NCBI GenBank assembly: GCA_003345555.1
Contig: PRDJ01000041.1
Location: 34,038-98,037 of the forward strand
DNA length: 64,000 bases
Direction of reading: 5' to 3'
Source of the DNA: Candidatus Thorarchaeota archaeon
GTDB taxonomy: Archaea; Asgardarchaeota; Thorarchaeia; Thorarchaeales; Thorarchaeaceae
Below the pieces are notes generated by a model. That model was not told the DNA's origin, did no database searches, and was given only the letters and a program-made list of their open reading frames with translations. The first letter of the stretch is position 1. Every line of letters begins with the position of its first letter. The position numbers and the translations under genes were made by a program. Below are positions 1 through 7,221 of this stretch, piece by piece.

Positions 1-1
1 A

Positions 2-958
2 CCGATATACATCCTGATGAGCGGCCGCGCTGTTGATGTCATCGGGAGAGACTACACCCGTCAGGTTCCAGTGGGAAAATTCGCAGTGGAACACACGCGC
101 GAATGGATGAGCAAGGACTTGCCTCATCTTGATGTGAACTCTGATGTCATCATCGACTACAAGATACGTGCGGGTAGCACTGATCTTGTCGGTAACTTCG
201 ACGCGGGAGTGGAAATCCCGAGGTCAAACGACACGAGCTTTGGCGTCGCCTATGCGCCGATGTCAGCAACAGAGAAACTTGTTCTGGAATCTGAGCACCT
301 CTTGAACTCCCCAGCGGTTAAGAAGAAGTGGCCCCAAATCGGCGAGGACATTAAGGTCATGGGTACGCGCGTAGGCAAGAAGATCCACTTGCAGGTTGCT
401 GTTGCTGTAATTTCAACAGAGACAAGAGACGCAGACGAGTACGCCAACGTGATGCAGACTGTGAAGGATCTATTGATTGACCAGGCCGTCAAAATCACGG
501 ACATGCCCGTGACTGTTGCAGTCAACACCGCAGACGATCCATCCAAAGGTCTGTTTTACCTAACTGTGACTGGCACATCAGCCGAGCACGGCGATGATGG
601 CCAAGTCGGCCGTGGCAACAGAGCCAATGGTCTAATCACTCCATACAGACCGATGACGCTTGAAGCTGCAGCGGGCAAGAATCCCATATCACATGTTGGA
701 AAGACATACAATGTGGCTGCCAGAGAAATCGTCGACCGAATAGCCGGTGAGCACCCCGAACTGAAGCAGGTCTACTGCTACGTTGTCAGTCAGATAGGAG
801 CTCCAATAACTGAACCTCAGGCTGTAAACGTTGAGCTATATGGAAACGTCAATCTCAGCTCGGTGAAGAGTTCCGTGGAAAGCATATGCGATGAAGTCAT
901 TGCCAAGTTGCCTTATCTCTGGAAGGGATTCATCAAGCGCGAGTACCAGCTGTGGTAG
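2..958 (+). CDS. mat: Archaeal-type S-adenosylmethionine synthetase, 5'-truncated by the window edge
   Basis: Makes S-adenosylmethionine from methionine and ATP in the cytoplasm. The visible 319 codons correspond to the middle and C-terminal part of the archaeal MAT family, which is usually about 400 residues, so roughly the first quarter lies before the window. The frame is open to base 2 and reads into a segment (PIYILMSGRAVD) that matches the family's internal 'sGRA' strand, so the first visible ATG at 17 is not the real start. Further family features are GNFDAGVEIPRSNDTSFGVAYAP, which contains the conserved NDTS segment, and the GDDGQVGRGNRANGLI loop near residue 195. The family is distinct from bacterial and eukaryotic MetK. 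A hairpin at 983-1000 follows the stop codon. Confidence 0.93.
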   Translation, partial: PIYILMSGRAVDVIGRDYTRQVPVGKFAVEHTREWMSKDLPHLDVNSDVIIDYKIRAGSTDLVGNFDAGVEIPRSNDTSFGVAYAPMSATEKLVLESEHLLNSPAVKKKWPQIGEDIKVMGTRVGKKIHLQVAVAVISTETRDADEYANVMQTVKDLLIDQAVKITDMPVTVAVNTADDPSKGLFYLTVTGTSAEHGDDGQVGRGNRANGLITPYRPMTLEAAAGKNPISHVGKTYNVAAREIVDRIAGEHPELKQVYCYVVSQIGAPITEPQAVNVELYGNVNLSSVKSSVESICDEVIAKLPYLWKGFIKREYQLW

Positions 959-982
959 GCTATTGGATTAGTCTTCTTGTGA

Positions 983-1000
983 GGCATCCTTACGGATGCC
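983..1000 (+). terminator. Hairpin after the AdoMet synthetase gene
   Basis: A perfect 7-bp stem (ggcatcc, loop ttac, ggatgcc) starts 25 bases after the stop codon and is followed by a pyrimidine-rich stretch (ccttcccaccttccc). There is no long T run, so this may be a weak terminator or an mRNA 3'-end structure. Confidence 0.5.
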
Positions 1001-1074
1001 CCTTCCCACCTTCCCAGCATCGACTCGGCATCCAAACGCCGAATGTGAAGCCGAGCGGACACGAGCGTGAGATT

Positions 1075-1084
1075 CTTTTTAAGG
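1075..1084 (+). promoter_or_regulatory. TATA-like element for the coiled-coil gene
   Basis: ctttttaagg resembles an archaeal TATA box. A transcript would start about 25 bases later, near 1106, placing the strong hairpin at 1109-1142 at the very 5' end of the mRNA. Confidence 0.45.
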
Positions 1085-1108
1085 GTAGGCGGCCACAGGA
1101 TTAGCAGG

Positions 1109-1142
1109 TCAACCCCGGTCCTGTGCCAAACAGGGGGGTTGA
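1109..1142 (+). promoter_or_regulatory. Strong leader hairpin before the coiled-coil gene
   Basis: Two nested stems are seen. The outer one is tcaacccc (1109-1116) with ggggttga (1135-1142), a perfect 8 bp. The inner one is cctgt (1120-1124) with acagg (1130-1134), closing the loop gccaa. Only a three-base bulge (ggt) separates them on one side. The hairpin ends 10 bases before the AGGAG ribosome binding site at 1153-1157, so it could influence ribosome access or mRNA stability. It carries no T run, which argues against a terminator. Confidence 0.6.
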
Positions 1143-1166
1143 GCAACTCTCTAGGAGAAACCACAA

Positions 1167-1727
1167 TTGGGCAAAGTAACTGATGACATTGCCAAGCGAA
1201 TCAGGAAGAAAGCAGCCAAGGACATCAAGGGTGGCTTCTTCGGCAAGATTACCCACTACATCCCTGGTTGGCACGGATACCAGGAGAAGGAAGAACGCCG
1301 CGCCGCAGACAAAGTCCTTCGTGAGTTCCTCGCTGACCAGCTCCGCCTAGTCAAACAGGACCTCGAGAAGCTGCAGGGCATGATGGTGGATTACAATCTG
1401 ACCAAGACGTTCGAGACCTTTGACCGAATGCTTGCTTTAACAGACAAGATCGAGTCCGCCATACGATATGCGGACTATGGCTATTCGTCATGGGGCTCGA
1501 AGGAGAAGATTGGCTCGAAATCCCTCGATCGGATGTATGAATTCGATGCTGTCATTATTGACGACATTGGTGCAATCAACGATGTCGCCGAGGAGTTCAC
1601 AGACAAGATGAATCAAGGCAAGTTCGATGACGCATGGAATTACACCTACAGAATGTGGCAAATCGTGCAGCGTCTTGAGGAAAAGTGGAACCAGCGCGAA
1701 GGTTTCATGAAAGGTTACCAGGAGTAG
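1167..1727 (+). CDS. Uncharacterised helical (coiled-coil) cytoplasmic protein
   Basis: A 186-residue soluble protein with no signal peptide or membrane segment. The start is TTG, supported by AGGAG at 1153-1157 with 9-base spacing. The N-terminus is strongly basic (KRIRKKAAKD), followed by a Gly/aromatic patch (YIPGWHGYQ, about residues 31-39), and then long amphipathic helices rich in Glu, Lys and Leu to the end. I do not recognise a catalytic motif. It lies 1.1 kb before a gene for an SPFH/zinc-ribbon protein with only a metallo-hydrolase between, so a role near membrane-scaffold proteins is possible but is inference. The leader carries an unusual hairpin. Confidence 0.75.
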   Translation: MGKVTDDIAKRIRKKAAKDIKGGFFGKITHYIPGWHGYQEKEERRAADKVLREFLADQLRLVKQDLEKLQGMMVDYNLTKTFETFDRMLALTDKIESAIRYADYGYSSWGSKEKIGSKSLDRMYEFDAVIIDDIGAINDVAEEFTDKMNQGKFDDAWNYTYRMWQIVQRLEEKWNQREGFMKGYQE

Positions 1728-1737
1728 GAATCTTGAG

Positions 1738-1780
1738 GATTGTCACGGGATTCCTCTCCCTGACAATCCCGTCTTCTTTT
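1738..1780 (+). terminator. Hairpin plus T-rich tract
   Basis: gattgtca (1738-1745) pairs with tgacaatc (1761-1768). Inside it ggga (1747-1750) pairs with tccc (1757-1760). The hairpin is followed by ccgtcttctttt. It starts 11 bases after the coiled-coil gene's stop and fits a transcription terminator. Confidence 0.65.
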
Positions 1781-1908
1781 CAATGGATCATTGTCGTAAA
1801 CAATTCACAGCTGACGTGAAGCAACATACGACCATGCTTTGCTAGTGCCGGGCATCAACTGAATGAGAAGACTGATTACCTAGCCTGCTGACTGCAGACC
1901 CGACAACA

Positions 1909-2664
1909 ATGAGAATCACGTTGTTAGGTACTGGCACATCACTGCCGGATACCAAGCGAGTGCAGTCCGGCATCCTTGTTGAGCAAGGCGACAGGTCGTT
2001 CCTGTTCGATATAGGTTCAGGAGTACTTCACAGATTTGTCGAGACTGGAACTGACGTGAAGACCCTCGACAGTGTCTTCATTAGCCACCTCCACGTCGAC
2101 CATTCGTCAGATTTCATCGCTTTGTATCAGACGCTATGGCTTTCAGCATTTGACAAGATTCTGCATCTCTACGCCCCTCCTCCTGCTCGCGAATGGTTCC
2201 GCATGCTCAACGAAGTCATCTATCCCTACCTCAGGGGCAAGGTCAACGTTGAAGTAACAGAGCTAAAGGAGCGCGATATCGTCAAGACCGGGTTGTTGAC
2301 AGTAATGTGTCGAAAGACGCAGCACGGCATCATGGACTCAAGGGCGTTCAGAGTGGAACAAGGAGGCCGCTCAGTAGTAATCTCTGGTGATACTGCCCCC
2401 TGCAAAGAAGTCATTGAACTCGCGACAGGCGCAGATATCCTCATACACGAATGCAACTGGTTGGATGGAAGACACTCGGAAGGAGTCCACACTTCGCCAA
2501 GCCAGCTGGCAGAGGTTGTCAGAAAGGCAAGACCTAAGAAGCTCATAATAGTGCATGCCTTCCCTGAAGTGGTCTTCAACATCCAGAAAGTGATATCAAC
2601 CATCGGTGCGGATCAGGGAACAGAGGTCGTTCTTGGCGAGGACATGATGACAATGGTTCTCTAG
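1909..2664 (+). CDS. Metallo-beta-lactamase-fold hydrolase, RNase Z-like
   Basis: A 251-residue MBL-fold protein. The sequence begins with the family strand MRITLLGTGTSLPD and has the metal-binding HLHVDH motif (about residues 60-65), a later SGDT segment (about 159-162) supplying the bridging Asp, and a C-terminal VHAFPE segment giving the last His. The arrangement is closest to RNase Z/arylsulfatase-like members that bind two zinc ions. It is shorter than typical tRNase Z (about 300 residues), and I do not see a clear flexible-arm insertion, so a 3'-tRNA processing role is uncertain; a phosphodiesterase of other substrate is equally possible. It sits between terminator-like hairpins and is probably monocistronic. 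Confidence 0.85.
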   Translation: MRITLLGTGTSLPDTKRVQSGILVEQGDRSFLFDIGSGVLHRFVETGTDVKTLDSVFISHLHVDHSSDFIALYQTLWLSAFDKILHLYAPPPAREWFRMLNEVIYPYLRGKVNVEVTELKERDIVKTGLLTVMCRKTQHGIMDSRAFRVEQGGRSVVISGDTAPCKEVIELATGADILIHECNWLDGRHSEGVHTSPSQLAEVVRKARPKKLIIVHAFPEVVFNIQKVISTIGADQGTEVVLGEDMMTMVL

Positions 2665-2666
2665 TG

Positions 2667-2700
2667 TGACCGAGTGAGGATGCGGTCATGTCAGGCTTTC
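2667..2700 (+). terminator. Hairpin followed by a T-rich segment
   Basis: tgaccg (2667-2672) pairs with cggtca (2683-2688), followed by tgtcaggctttctttta. It lies 3 bases after the MBL gene stop. The T-rich part overlaps a TATA-like sequence (2699-2708), so the two signals may be back to back. Confidence 0.45.
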
Positions 2701-2780
2701 TTTTATATACCGGACACTGCTAGCATGCTACCCGACCGACCTAAGGGCTGAAGCATGCAACCGCGAACCCTAGCATGTCA

Positions 2781-2790
2781 ATCTTTAAAA
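2781..2790 (+). promoter_or_regulatory. TATA-like element for the SPFH gene
   Basis: atctttaaaa lies 49-58 bases before the ATG, predicting a leader of about 25 bases. A second TATA-like element, cttttatata, lies at 2699-2708 and could drive an alternative longer transcript. Confidence 0.5.
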
Positions 2791-2838
2791 CGGATTACAG
2801 CCCAATAGGCCGCAGTACTCCAAGTTCTGGTGTAATAA

Positions 2839-3723
2839 ATGGCCGACTCAATTGAATGGACCAATGCGAGCCCGGACGACATCGTCTGGCGCTTCCCGGA
2901 CAACAGAATAAAGTGGGGCTCTTCGCTCACTGTTATGGAGAATCAGGTTGCCATCTTCTACAGAGACGGCAAGGCACTCGATTCTTTCATCGCAGGGCGC
3001 CACAAGTTGACAACAAGCAGCATGCCAGGTTTGGTAGGCTGGCTTCAGAAGAAGCTCAAGGGTGACGTCTTCGAGGCGACCTGCATCTTTGTGTCACGAT
3101 CGCAGTTCCAAGGCAAGTATGGTGGCCGAGGACAAACCTCGGACCTTGCGCCTCTGATGTTTCACGGCAACTTCTGGTTCCGAATCAAGGAACCAAAGAT
3201 ATTCACAAACGAGGTCGTGGGGAACCAAAACGCATTCACTACTCCAAAGGTCGACGACTACTTGCGCTCATTCATGAACGAGAAAGTCATCGATGAGTTC
3301 GCTCACTTTGACCTGCAGACAGTCTTCACCCAGCTCGATGAGACCTCCTTGAAGGTCAAGACCAACGTACGGATGGACTTCGAGCGATTGGGATTGGAAC
3401 TCGTGGACCTCAAGTTCGAGGGAATCGACACGACCGATCAGTACCGTGAGAGGCTCTTCTGGCTTAAGACGGGCAAGGTTGAAGGTGCTCATCTGGCTGG
3501 AATGGAGACAATGAAGAGCGCTGCAGAGTCGCTGGGCAAGAGCCCGGGTGCCGGCTTTGGCGCAGGAATGGGCTTCATGGGTGCAGTCAGCGGTACAGTA
3601 GCTGGGCCACAGACTGGCACAGCAGCACGCACAGCGCCAGCGGGAACCAAGTTCTGTCCTAACTGTGGAGCAGAACTAAAGGGCGGCAAGTTCTGTCCCG
3701 AATGCGGGCAGAAGGTTAGTTAG
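2839..3723 (+). CDS. SPFH/band-7-like (virion-core/YdjP-type) protein with C-terminal zinc ribbon
   Basis: A 294-residue protein. Residues about 10-215 follow the SPFH (stomatin/flotillin-like) 'virion core protein' pattern: an N-terminal strand region IVWRFPDNRIKWGSSLTVMENQ, a repeated strand-rich body, and the segment FERLGLELVDLKFEGID, where SPFH proteins carry the 'yGi.v..l.i..I' strand. A Gly/Ala-rich linker (about 230-265) leads to a zinc ribbon with two Cys pairs, CPNC and CPEC. There is no transmembrane segment, so it is probably peripheral to the membrane or in a scaffold. Bacterial relatives occur in stress and membrane-maintenance loci. The function here is not known; the domain call is from recognisable family pattern. 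Confidence 0.82.
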   Translation: MADSIEWTNASPDDIVWRFPDNRIKWGSSLTVMENQVAIFYRDGKALDSFIAGRHKLTTSSMPGLVGWLQKKLKGDVFEATCIFVSRSQFQGKYGGRGQTSDLAPLMFHGNFWFRIKEPKIFTNEVVGNQNAFTTPKVDDYLRSFMNEKVIDEFAHFDLQTVFTQLDETSLKVKTNVRMDFERLGLELVDLKFEGIDTTDQYRERLFWLKTGKVEGAHLAGMETMKSAAESLGKSPGAGFGAGMGFMGAVSGTVAGPQTGTAARTAPAGTKFCPNCGAELKGGKFCPECGQKVS

Positions 3724-3739
3724 TATAGTTCCTAGGGCA

Positions 3740-3778
3740 GGACCTACTCGGTCCCCCCTTCTCCTTCTTTCTTTTCTG
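3740..3778 (+). terminator. Hairpin plus pyrimidine tract
   Basis: ggacc (3740-3744) pairs with ggtcc (3750-3754), followed by cccttctccttctttctttt. It lies between convergent genes, just after the SPFH gene stop. Confidence 0.6.
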
Positions 3779-3817
3779 CTGTATCTTCTGGATTAGTCCT
3801 ATGCATAGGCTGCTAGA

Positions 3818-5026
3818 CTAGACGAGAAGAGAAACAGCGGCTCCTGGTCTCTTTCGTACAATTCGGCGTGTCAGTTTTGTCTTGACGGCTTTTGGTGTCA
3901 ACAGCCCACCAAGCAAAGCTGCAATCAGGTAGTTGGCATACGAGTCGTCCCTGAAGAACTGACACAGCGTTTCCATGTTCTTTGTGCGCTTATAGAAAAG
4001 ACTCGCCATGGACGAAGAAACCATCAGGTCGCTGATAATGGTCTTTCTGCATTGTTCGCGGTAGTTGCTTAGCAATCGAGGGTCTTTGACTGCATCTTTT
4101 AGAACAGATCCAGCGACTATCCCTGAATGTATCGCGTACGGTATTCCTTCACCCGTAAACGCATCTACGAAACCCGCAGCATCGCCCACAAGGAGCGCAC
4201 GTCCCTTCGCAATTTCCTCGGCCGGAACAATGGGAAAGCGTGCACCAGAATCCGAGACGATTTCTGGGTCGATGGAGTATTGCGCCTTGAACTTGGCGAA
4301 CCACTTGTTGAACGTGCCTCGGATGTCCTGCGTAATGTCCTGTCTGCACCATGCCCCGAGACTCAGCACCGACCGCTTCGGGAAACACCATATGTATCCA
4401 TTAGGCAGGTCTCCGAACCACAGCAAGAGAAGCTCCGCGTCGTAACCACCGGGTTCTCCACATATCTCTCTGACCTTGCTGGCTCCGACCTCGGCTTCCA
4501 TCTCGATTGCAACGCCAGCGGTCTTCCCTTCCCAACCACGATAGAATCCCAGTTCCTTTGCCACAATACTGTTGATTCCGTCCGCGCCCACGATGAACTT
4601 CGCTGAGATTGTCTCGTTCTCTGATGTTGTGGCGACAACCCGATCTAACTGTTGATCAACCTTTGTGATTCGTGTTTCTTCTTTCGTCTCAGCACCTGCC
4701 TCGACCGCCTTTTGGAAAAGCAGATTGTCAAACTGCTCACGCATGACCGTGTATCCCGGTTTCGAACGATCCTGCGGGACACAGTCCACGCGAAATCCTG
4801 ACGGCGAAAACAGGGCAAGTCCACTTATGCGCCTGTGTAAGGTCTCTTTTGGATCGAAGTCTAGCAGCTCTGTGACAAAATGGCGAATGCCCCCAGCACA
4901 GGGCTTGTCTCTCGGGAACTTGGCCTTGTCAACCAACACCACTCTCAACCCAGCCTGCGCGGCTCTTCTGGCAGTCGTTGATCCGGCCGGGCCTGCGCCA
5001 ACTATGATAGCGTCGTAGTCGCTCAT
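3818..5026 (-). CDS. Geranylgeranyl reductase family FAD-dependent oxidoreductase
   Basis: A 402-residue flavoprotein of the GGR family, which in archaea saturates the geranylgeranyl chains of ether lipids. The N-terminal dinucleotide fold has GAGPAGS (about residues 8-14) and an acidic strand end LVDKAKFPRDKPCAGG, which carries the conserved 'K.C.G' of the family. The YxWxFPK substrate motif is present as NGYIWCFPK. The second FAD signature GDAAGFVDAFTGEGI is intact. The length matches the family. Several GGR paralogues are common in archaea and some act on quinones or other prenyl chains, so the precise substrate cannot be assigned. A minus-strand TATA lies 39-49 bases upstream of the start. 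Confidence 0.88.
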   Translation of the reverse strand: MSDYDAIIVGAGPAGSTTARRAAQAGLRVVLVDKAKFPRDKPCAGGIRHFVTELLDFDPKETLHRRISGLALFSPSGFRVDCVPQDRSKPGYTVMREQFDNLLFQKAVEAGAETKEETRITKVDQQLDRVVATTSENETISAKFIVGADGINSIVAKELGFYRGWEGKTAGVAIEMEAEVGASKVREICGEPGGYDAELLLLWFGDLPNGYIWCFPKRSVLSLGAWCRQDITQDIRGTFNKWFAKFKAQYSIDPEIVSDSGARFPIVPAEEIAKGRALLVGDAAGFVDAFTGEGIPYAIHSGIVAGSVLKDAVKDPRLLSNYREQCRKTIISDLMVSSSMASLFYKRTKNMETLCQFFRDDSYANYLIAALLGGLLTPKAVKTKLTRRIVRKRPGAAVSLLV

Positions 5027-5064
5027 GAAGTGAACCTGAGGTCATGCCTATGTTAGTTGCCTCT

Positions 5065-5075
5065 GTTAAGTAATA
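5065..5075 (-). promoter_or_regulatory. TATA box of the geranylgeranyl reductase gene
   Basis: On the minus strand the sequence reads tattacttaac, 39-49 bases before the ATG, giving a leader of roughly 20 bases. Confidence 0.5.
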
Positions 5076-5274
5076 CGGTCAATTGCTTTCGAAACATAGT
5101 TCAGTAACTATAGAAATGGCATGTCTGTGGTCCAGGTATGTAGGGCCGGTATTCTTCTCCCATACAATCTGGAATTGCATTCAAATGGGAAGAAAGAGAA
5201 TAAGGGAAGTCACCTTTCCGACAGGTTACATATGCATTTGAACGGCATTTCAGTTGACGCGAGGAATGGCTCGA

Positions 5275-5283
5275 TTATATAAG
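5275..5283 (+). promoter_or_regulatory. TATA box of the hydrogenase operon
   Basis: ttatataag is a near-ideal archaeal TATA box. Transcription would start near 5305, about 33 bases before the GTG start of the first hydrogenase gene. Confidence 0.7.
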
Positions 5284-5337
5284 TAGGTTAGTTTCCGAGG
5301 CCAGACAACTCACGCAGAATCGGTCGGGTGTCTTCAC

Positions 5338-6372
5338 GTGCGGATATTAAAAATGCAACCCAAGTTCCTCGAGGTATTCCTCGAGAGTACAGAGAAGTTC
5401 GGCACCCTGTATGGTCCTGTCGTCAGAAATGACATACTTACGTATGACAAGGCCCAGAACGCAGCAGAGTTGGTCCCGAACTTGTGTGAGAAGACTATGA
5501 TTCCTGCAAAGAAGCTGTTTCATCCGATGAGGTTTGACATGTTCAAGTTCGATGAGAACGGCTTCGTGCCGGACTACTCCATGATTGAGAGAAGAGTTGT
5601 CGTCGGTCTGCATCCTTGCGAGATCCATGGTCTGTTGACCCTAGACAGAGTTCTCGGGAGTGCTCCTCCTGATCCGTATTACATGGAACAAAGGAAGAAC
5701 TCAGTGATCGTTGGCTGGTCCTGTGCCGTCTGCAACAACGCCCTCTGCAAGAGTACCAACACGGACATGATTCAGGAAGGATTTGATCTATTCTTTGTCG
5801 ACGTGGGCGAATTCTACTTAGTATGGATTGGCTCAAGTATCGGCTATGATATGATTCACGAGAAAGAGGAGTTCTTTGACGATAAGGTCACGCATGAGGA
5901 TTTGGATGCTTACACCGAATGGCGCAAAAAGCGCAATGCTTCGTTCCTGAAATCCTTCAATTTCGACAACATGCCCGATATTATGGACATGACCTTTGCA
6001 AGTGAGGTCTGGAGCTACTTCGCTGACAAGTGCATATCTTGTGGTCAGTGCTCAATGGTCTGTCCCACATGCAACTGCTACAATGTCACAGATCAATTTG
6101 ATGTGACGAACGCCTTGAAAGGAAAACGCGAAAGAATGTGGGACAGTTGCATGTTTGCTGACTACAGCCTTGTGGCCGGAGGCCACAACTTCCGAGGTGC
6201 AAGAGCAGACCGCCTGAAGCTCTGGTATACCCACAAACTGAAGGCCTATGGAGGAGAGTTCGGAAAGCCTGGTTGTGTCGGTTGCGGCAGGTGCGTTGAG
6301 TACTGTCCCGTTGACATCAATGTCCTGACGATTTCGGAGGCGCTCACAACTGGGGAGGTGCCCAAGCAATGA
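5338..6372 (+). CDS. hydB: Group 3b [NiFe] hydrogenase (sulfhydrogenase) beta subunit, 4Fe-4S protein
   Basis: A 344-residue electron-transfer subunit that links the hydrogenase core to the flavin subunit. Two ferredoxin-like cluster motifs lie in the C-terminal part: CISCGQCSMVCPTC (about residues 232-245) and CVGCGRCVEYCP (about 314-325). The N-terminal 220 residues match the anaerobic sulfite reductase A/HydB family (VVVGLHPCEIHGLL, WSCAVCNNALC). The start is GTG, 55 bases after a strong TATA box. The stop overlaps the next gene by 4 bases. The gene order beta-gamma-delta-alpha is that of the Pyrococcus soluble hydrogenases. Confidence 0.93.
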   Translation: MRILKMQPKFLEVFLESTEKFGTLYGPVVRNDILTYDKAQNAAELVPNLCEKTMIPAKKLFHPMRFDMFKFDENGFVPDYSMIERRVVVGLHPCEIHGLLTLDRVLGSAPPDPYYMEQRKNSVIVGWSCAVCNNALCKSTNTDMIQEGFDLFFVDVGEFYLVWIGSSIGYDMIHEKEEFFDDKVTHEDLDAYTEWRKKRNASFLKSFNFDNMPDIMDMTFASEVWSYFADKCISCGQCSMVCPTCNCYNVTDQFDVTNALKGKRERMWDSCMFADYSLVAGGHNFRGARADRLKLWYTHKLKAYGGEFGKPGCVGCGRCVEYCPVDINVLTISEALTTGEVPKQ

Positions 6373-7220
6373 TTGCAGCACAAGAGTATCAGAACCCCTT
6401 CCAGCCAGAACCAGCGAGGATTGTGCGTCAGTACGATCTCATTGACAATCATAGATTCCTGCAAGTCAGGCACAGAAACATGAACCGTGCTATGTCCTTC
6501 ACATACAGGCCCGGTCAGTTCATGATGGTTTCCTTGCCCGGAGTAGGTGAGTCCCCCTTCTGTCTGTCCTCTACTCCAAGCCGTCCAGGCATTATCGAGT
6601 TCGGAATACGCAGAGTTGGTAAGGTGACAAAAGCAATCTTCCAGAAGAAGGACAATGACACAGTTTACATACGGGGTCCTTACGGCCAAGGTTTCTCTCT
6701 GGAAGACATGATTGGAAAGGATATCCTCATTGTGGCCGGAGGACTTGGAGTCATGCCCTTGAGGTCGATTCTGTACTACGTCATGGACAACAGAGACCAA
6801 TTCGGTAGGGTATTCTTCCTATATGGTGCAAGAAACCCCGATGAGATTCTGTTCAAGACCGAATTCTTCCAGCTAAAGGAACGAGAAGACATAACTTGCC
6901 TGTACACAGTGGACAAGGATACAACAGGGAAGTGGACGGAGAACGTCGGAGTTGTGACTACTCTCTTTTCCAAGCTTCCTCCAATCGATCCTTCGAATGT
7001 CAATGCTATTGTGTGTGGGCCACCTGTCATGTACCGGTTCTGCATCGAGAAATTCCTGAACCTCAAGATTCCCAAGACGCAGATTCAGATGTCACTGGAG
7101 AGGCGCATGCATTGCGGTATCGGCAAGTGCGGACACTGTGTCTTGGATCACCTTTACACCTGCATTGACGGGCCCATATTCACGTATTGGGACACACTTC
7201 ACTTCAGGGAGTTGATATGA
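6369..7220 (+). CDS. hydG: Group 3b [NiFe] hydrogenase gamma subunit, FAD/NAD(P)H-binding
   Basis: A 283-residue flavoprotein that passes electrons between the Fe-S chain and NADP(H). It belongs to the ferredoxin-NADP reductase superfamily: the FAD-binding barrel carries RPGQFMMVSLPG (about residue 50), followed by the NAD(P) fold with VAGGLGVMPLRSILYY (about 122-137) and the ICxxPxxM-like segment VCGPPVMYRF. The C-terminus has a [2Fe-2S] motif, C-G-I-G-K-C-G-H-C followed by a further Cys (CIDGP), as in the PyrK/HydG family. The ATG overlaps the end of hydB (ATGA), implying translational coupling. The length is normal. Confidence 0.93.
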   Translation: MIAAQEYQNPFQPEPARIVRQYDLIDNHRFLQVRHRNMNRAMSFTYRPGQFMMVSLPGVGESPFCLSSTPSRPGIIEFGIRRVGKVTKAIFQKKDNDTVYIRGPYGQGFSLEDMIGKDILIVAGGLGVMPLRSILYYVMDNRDQFGRVFFLYGARNPDEILFKTEFFQLKEREDITCLYTVDKDTTGKWTENVGVVTTLFSKLPPIDPSNVNAIVCGPPVMYRFCIEKFLNLKIPKTQIQMSLERRMHCGIGKCGHCVLDHLYTCIDGPIFTYWDTLHFRELI

Positions 7221-7221
7221 G

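Larger units (their letters stand above)
5027..5337. other. Divergent intergenic region between the reductase and the hydrogenase operon
   Basis: This 311-base gap has no convincing coding content. It holds the minus-strand promoter of the reductase (5065-5075), the plus-strand promoter of the hydrogenase operon (5275-5283), and between them two short segments in opposite orientation, cattcaaatg (5178-5187) and catttgaacg (5235-5244), that match as an inverted repeat in 9 of 10 positions. These could be a regulator-binding pair upstream of the operon promoter. Confidence 0.55.

Noticed and set aside
2709..2780. A possible small RNA between two TATA-like elements before the SPFH gene
   Set aside because: tagcatg-type words recur there, but I see no stable fold or box C/D motifs, and the first TATA-like stretch overlaps a terminator-like T tract.
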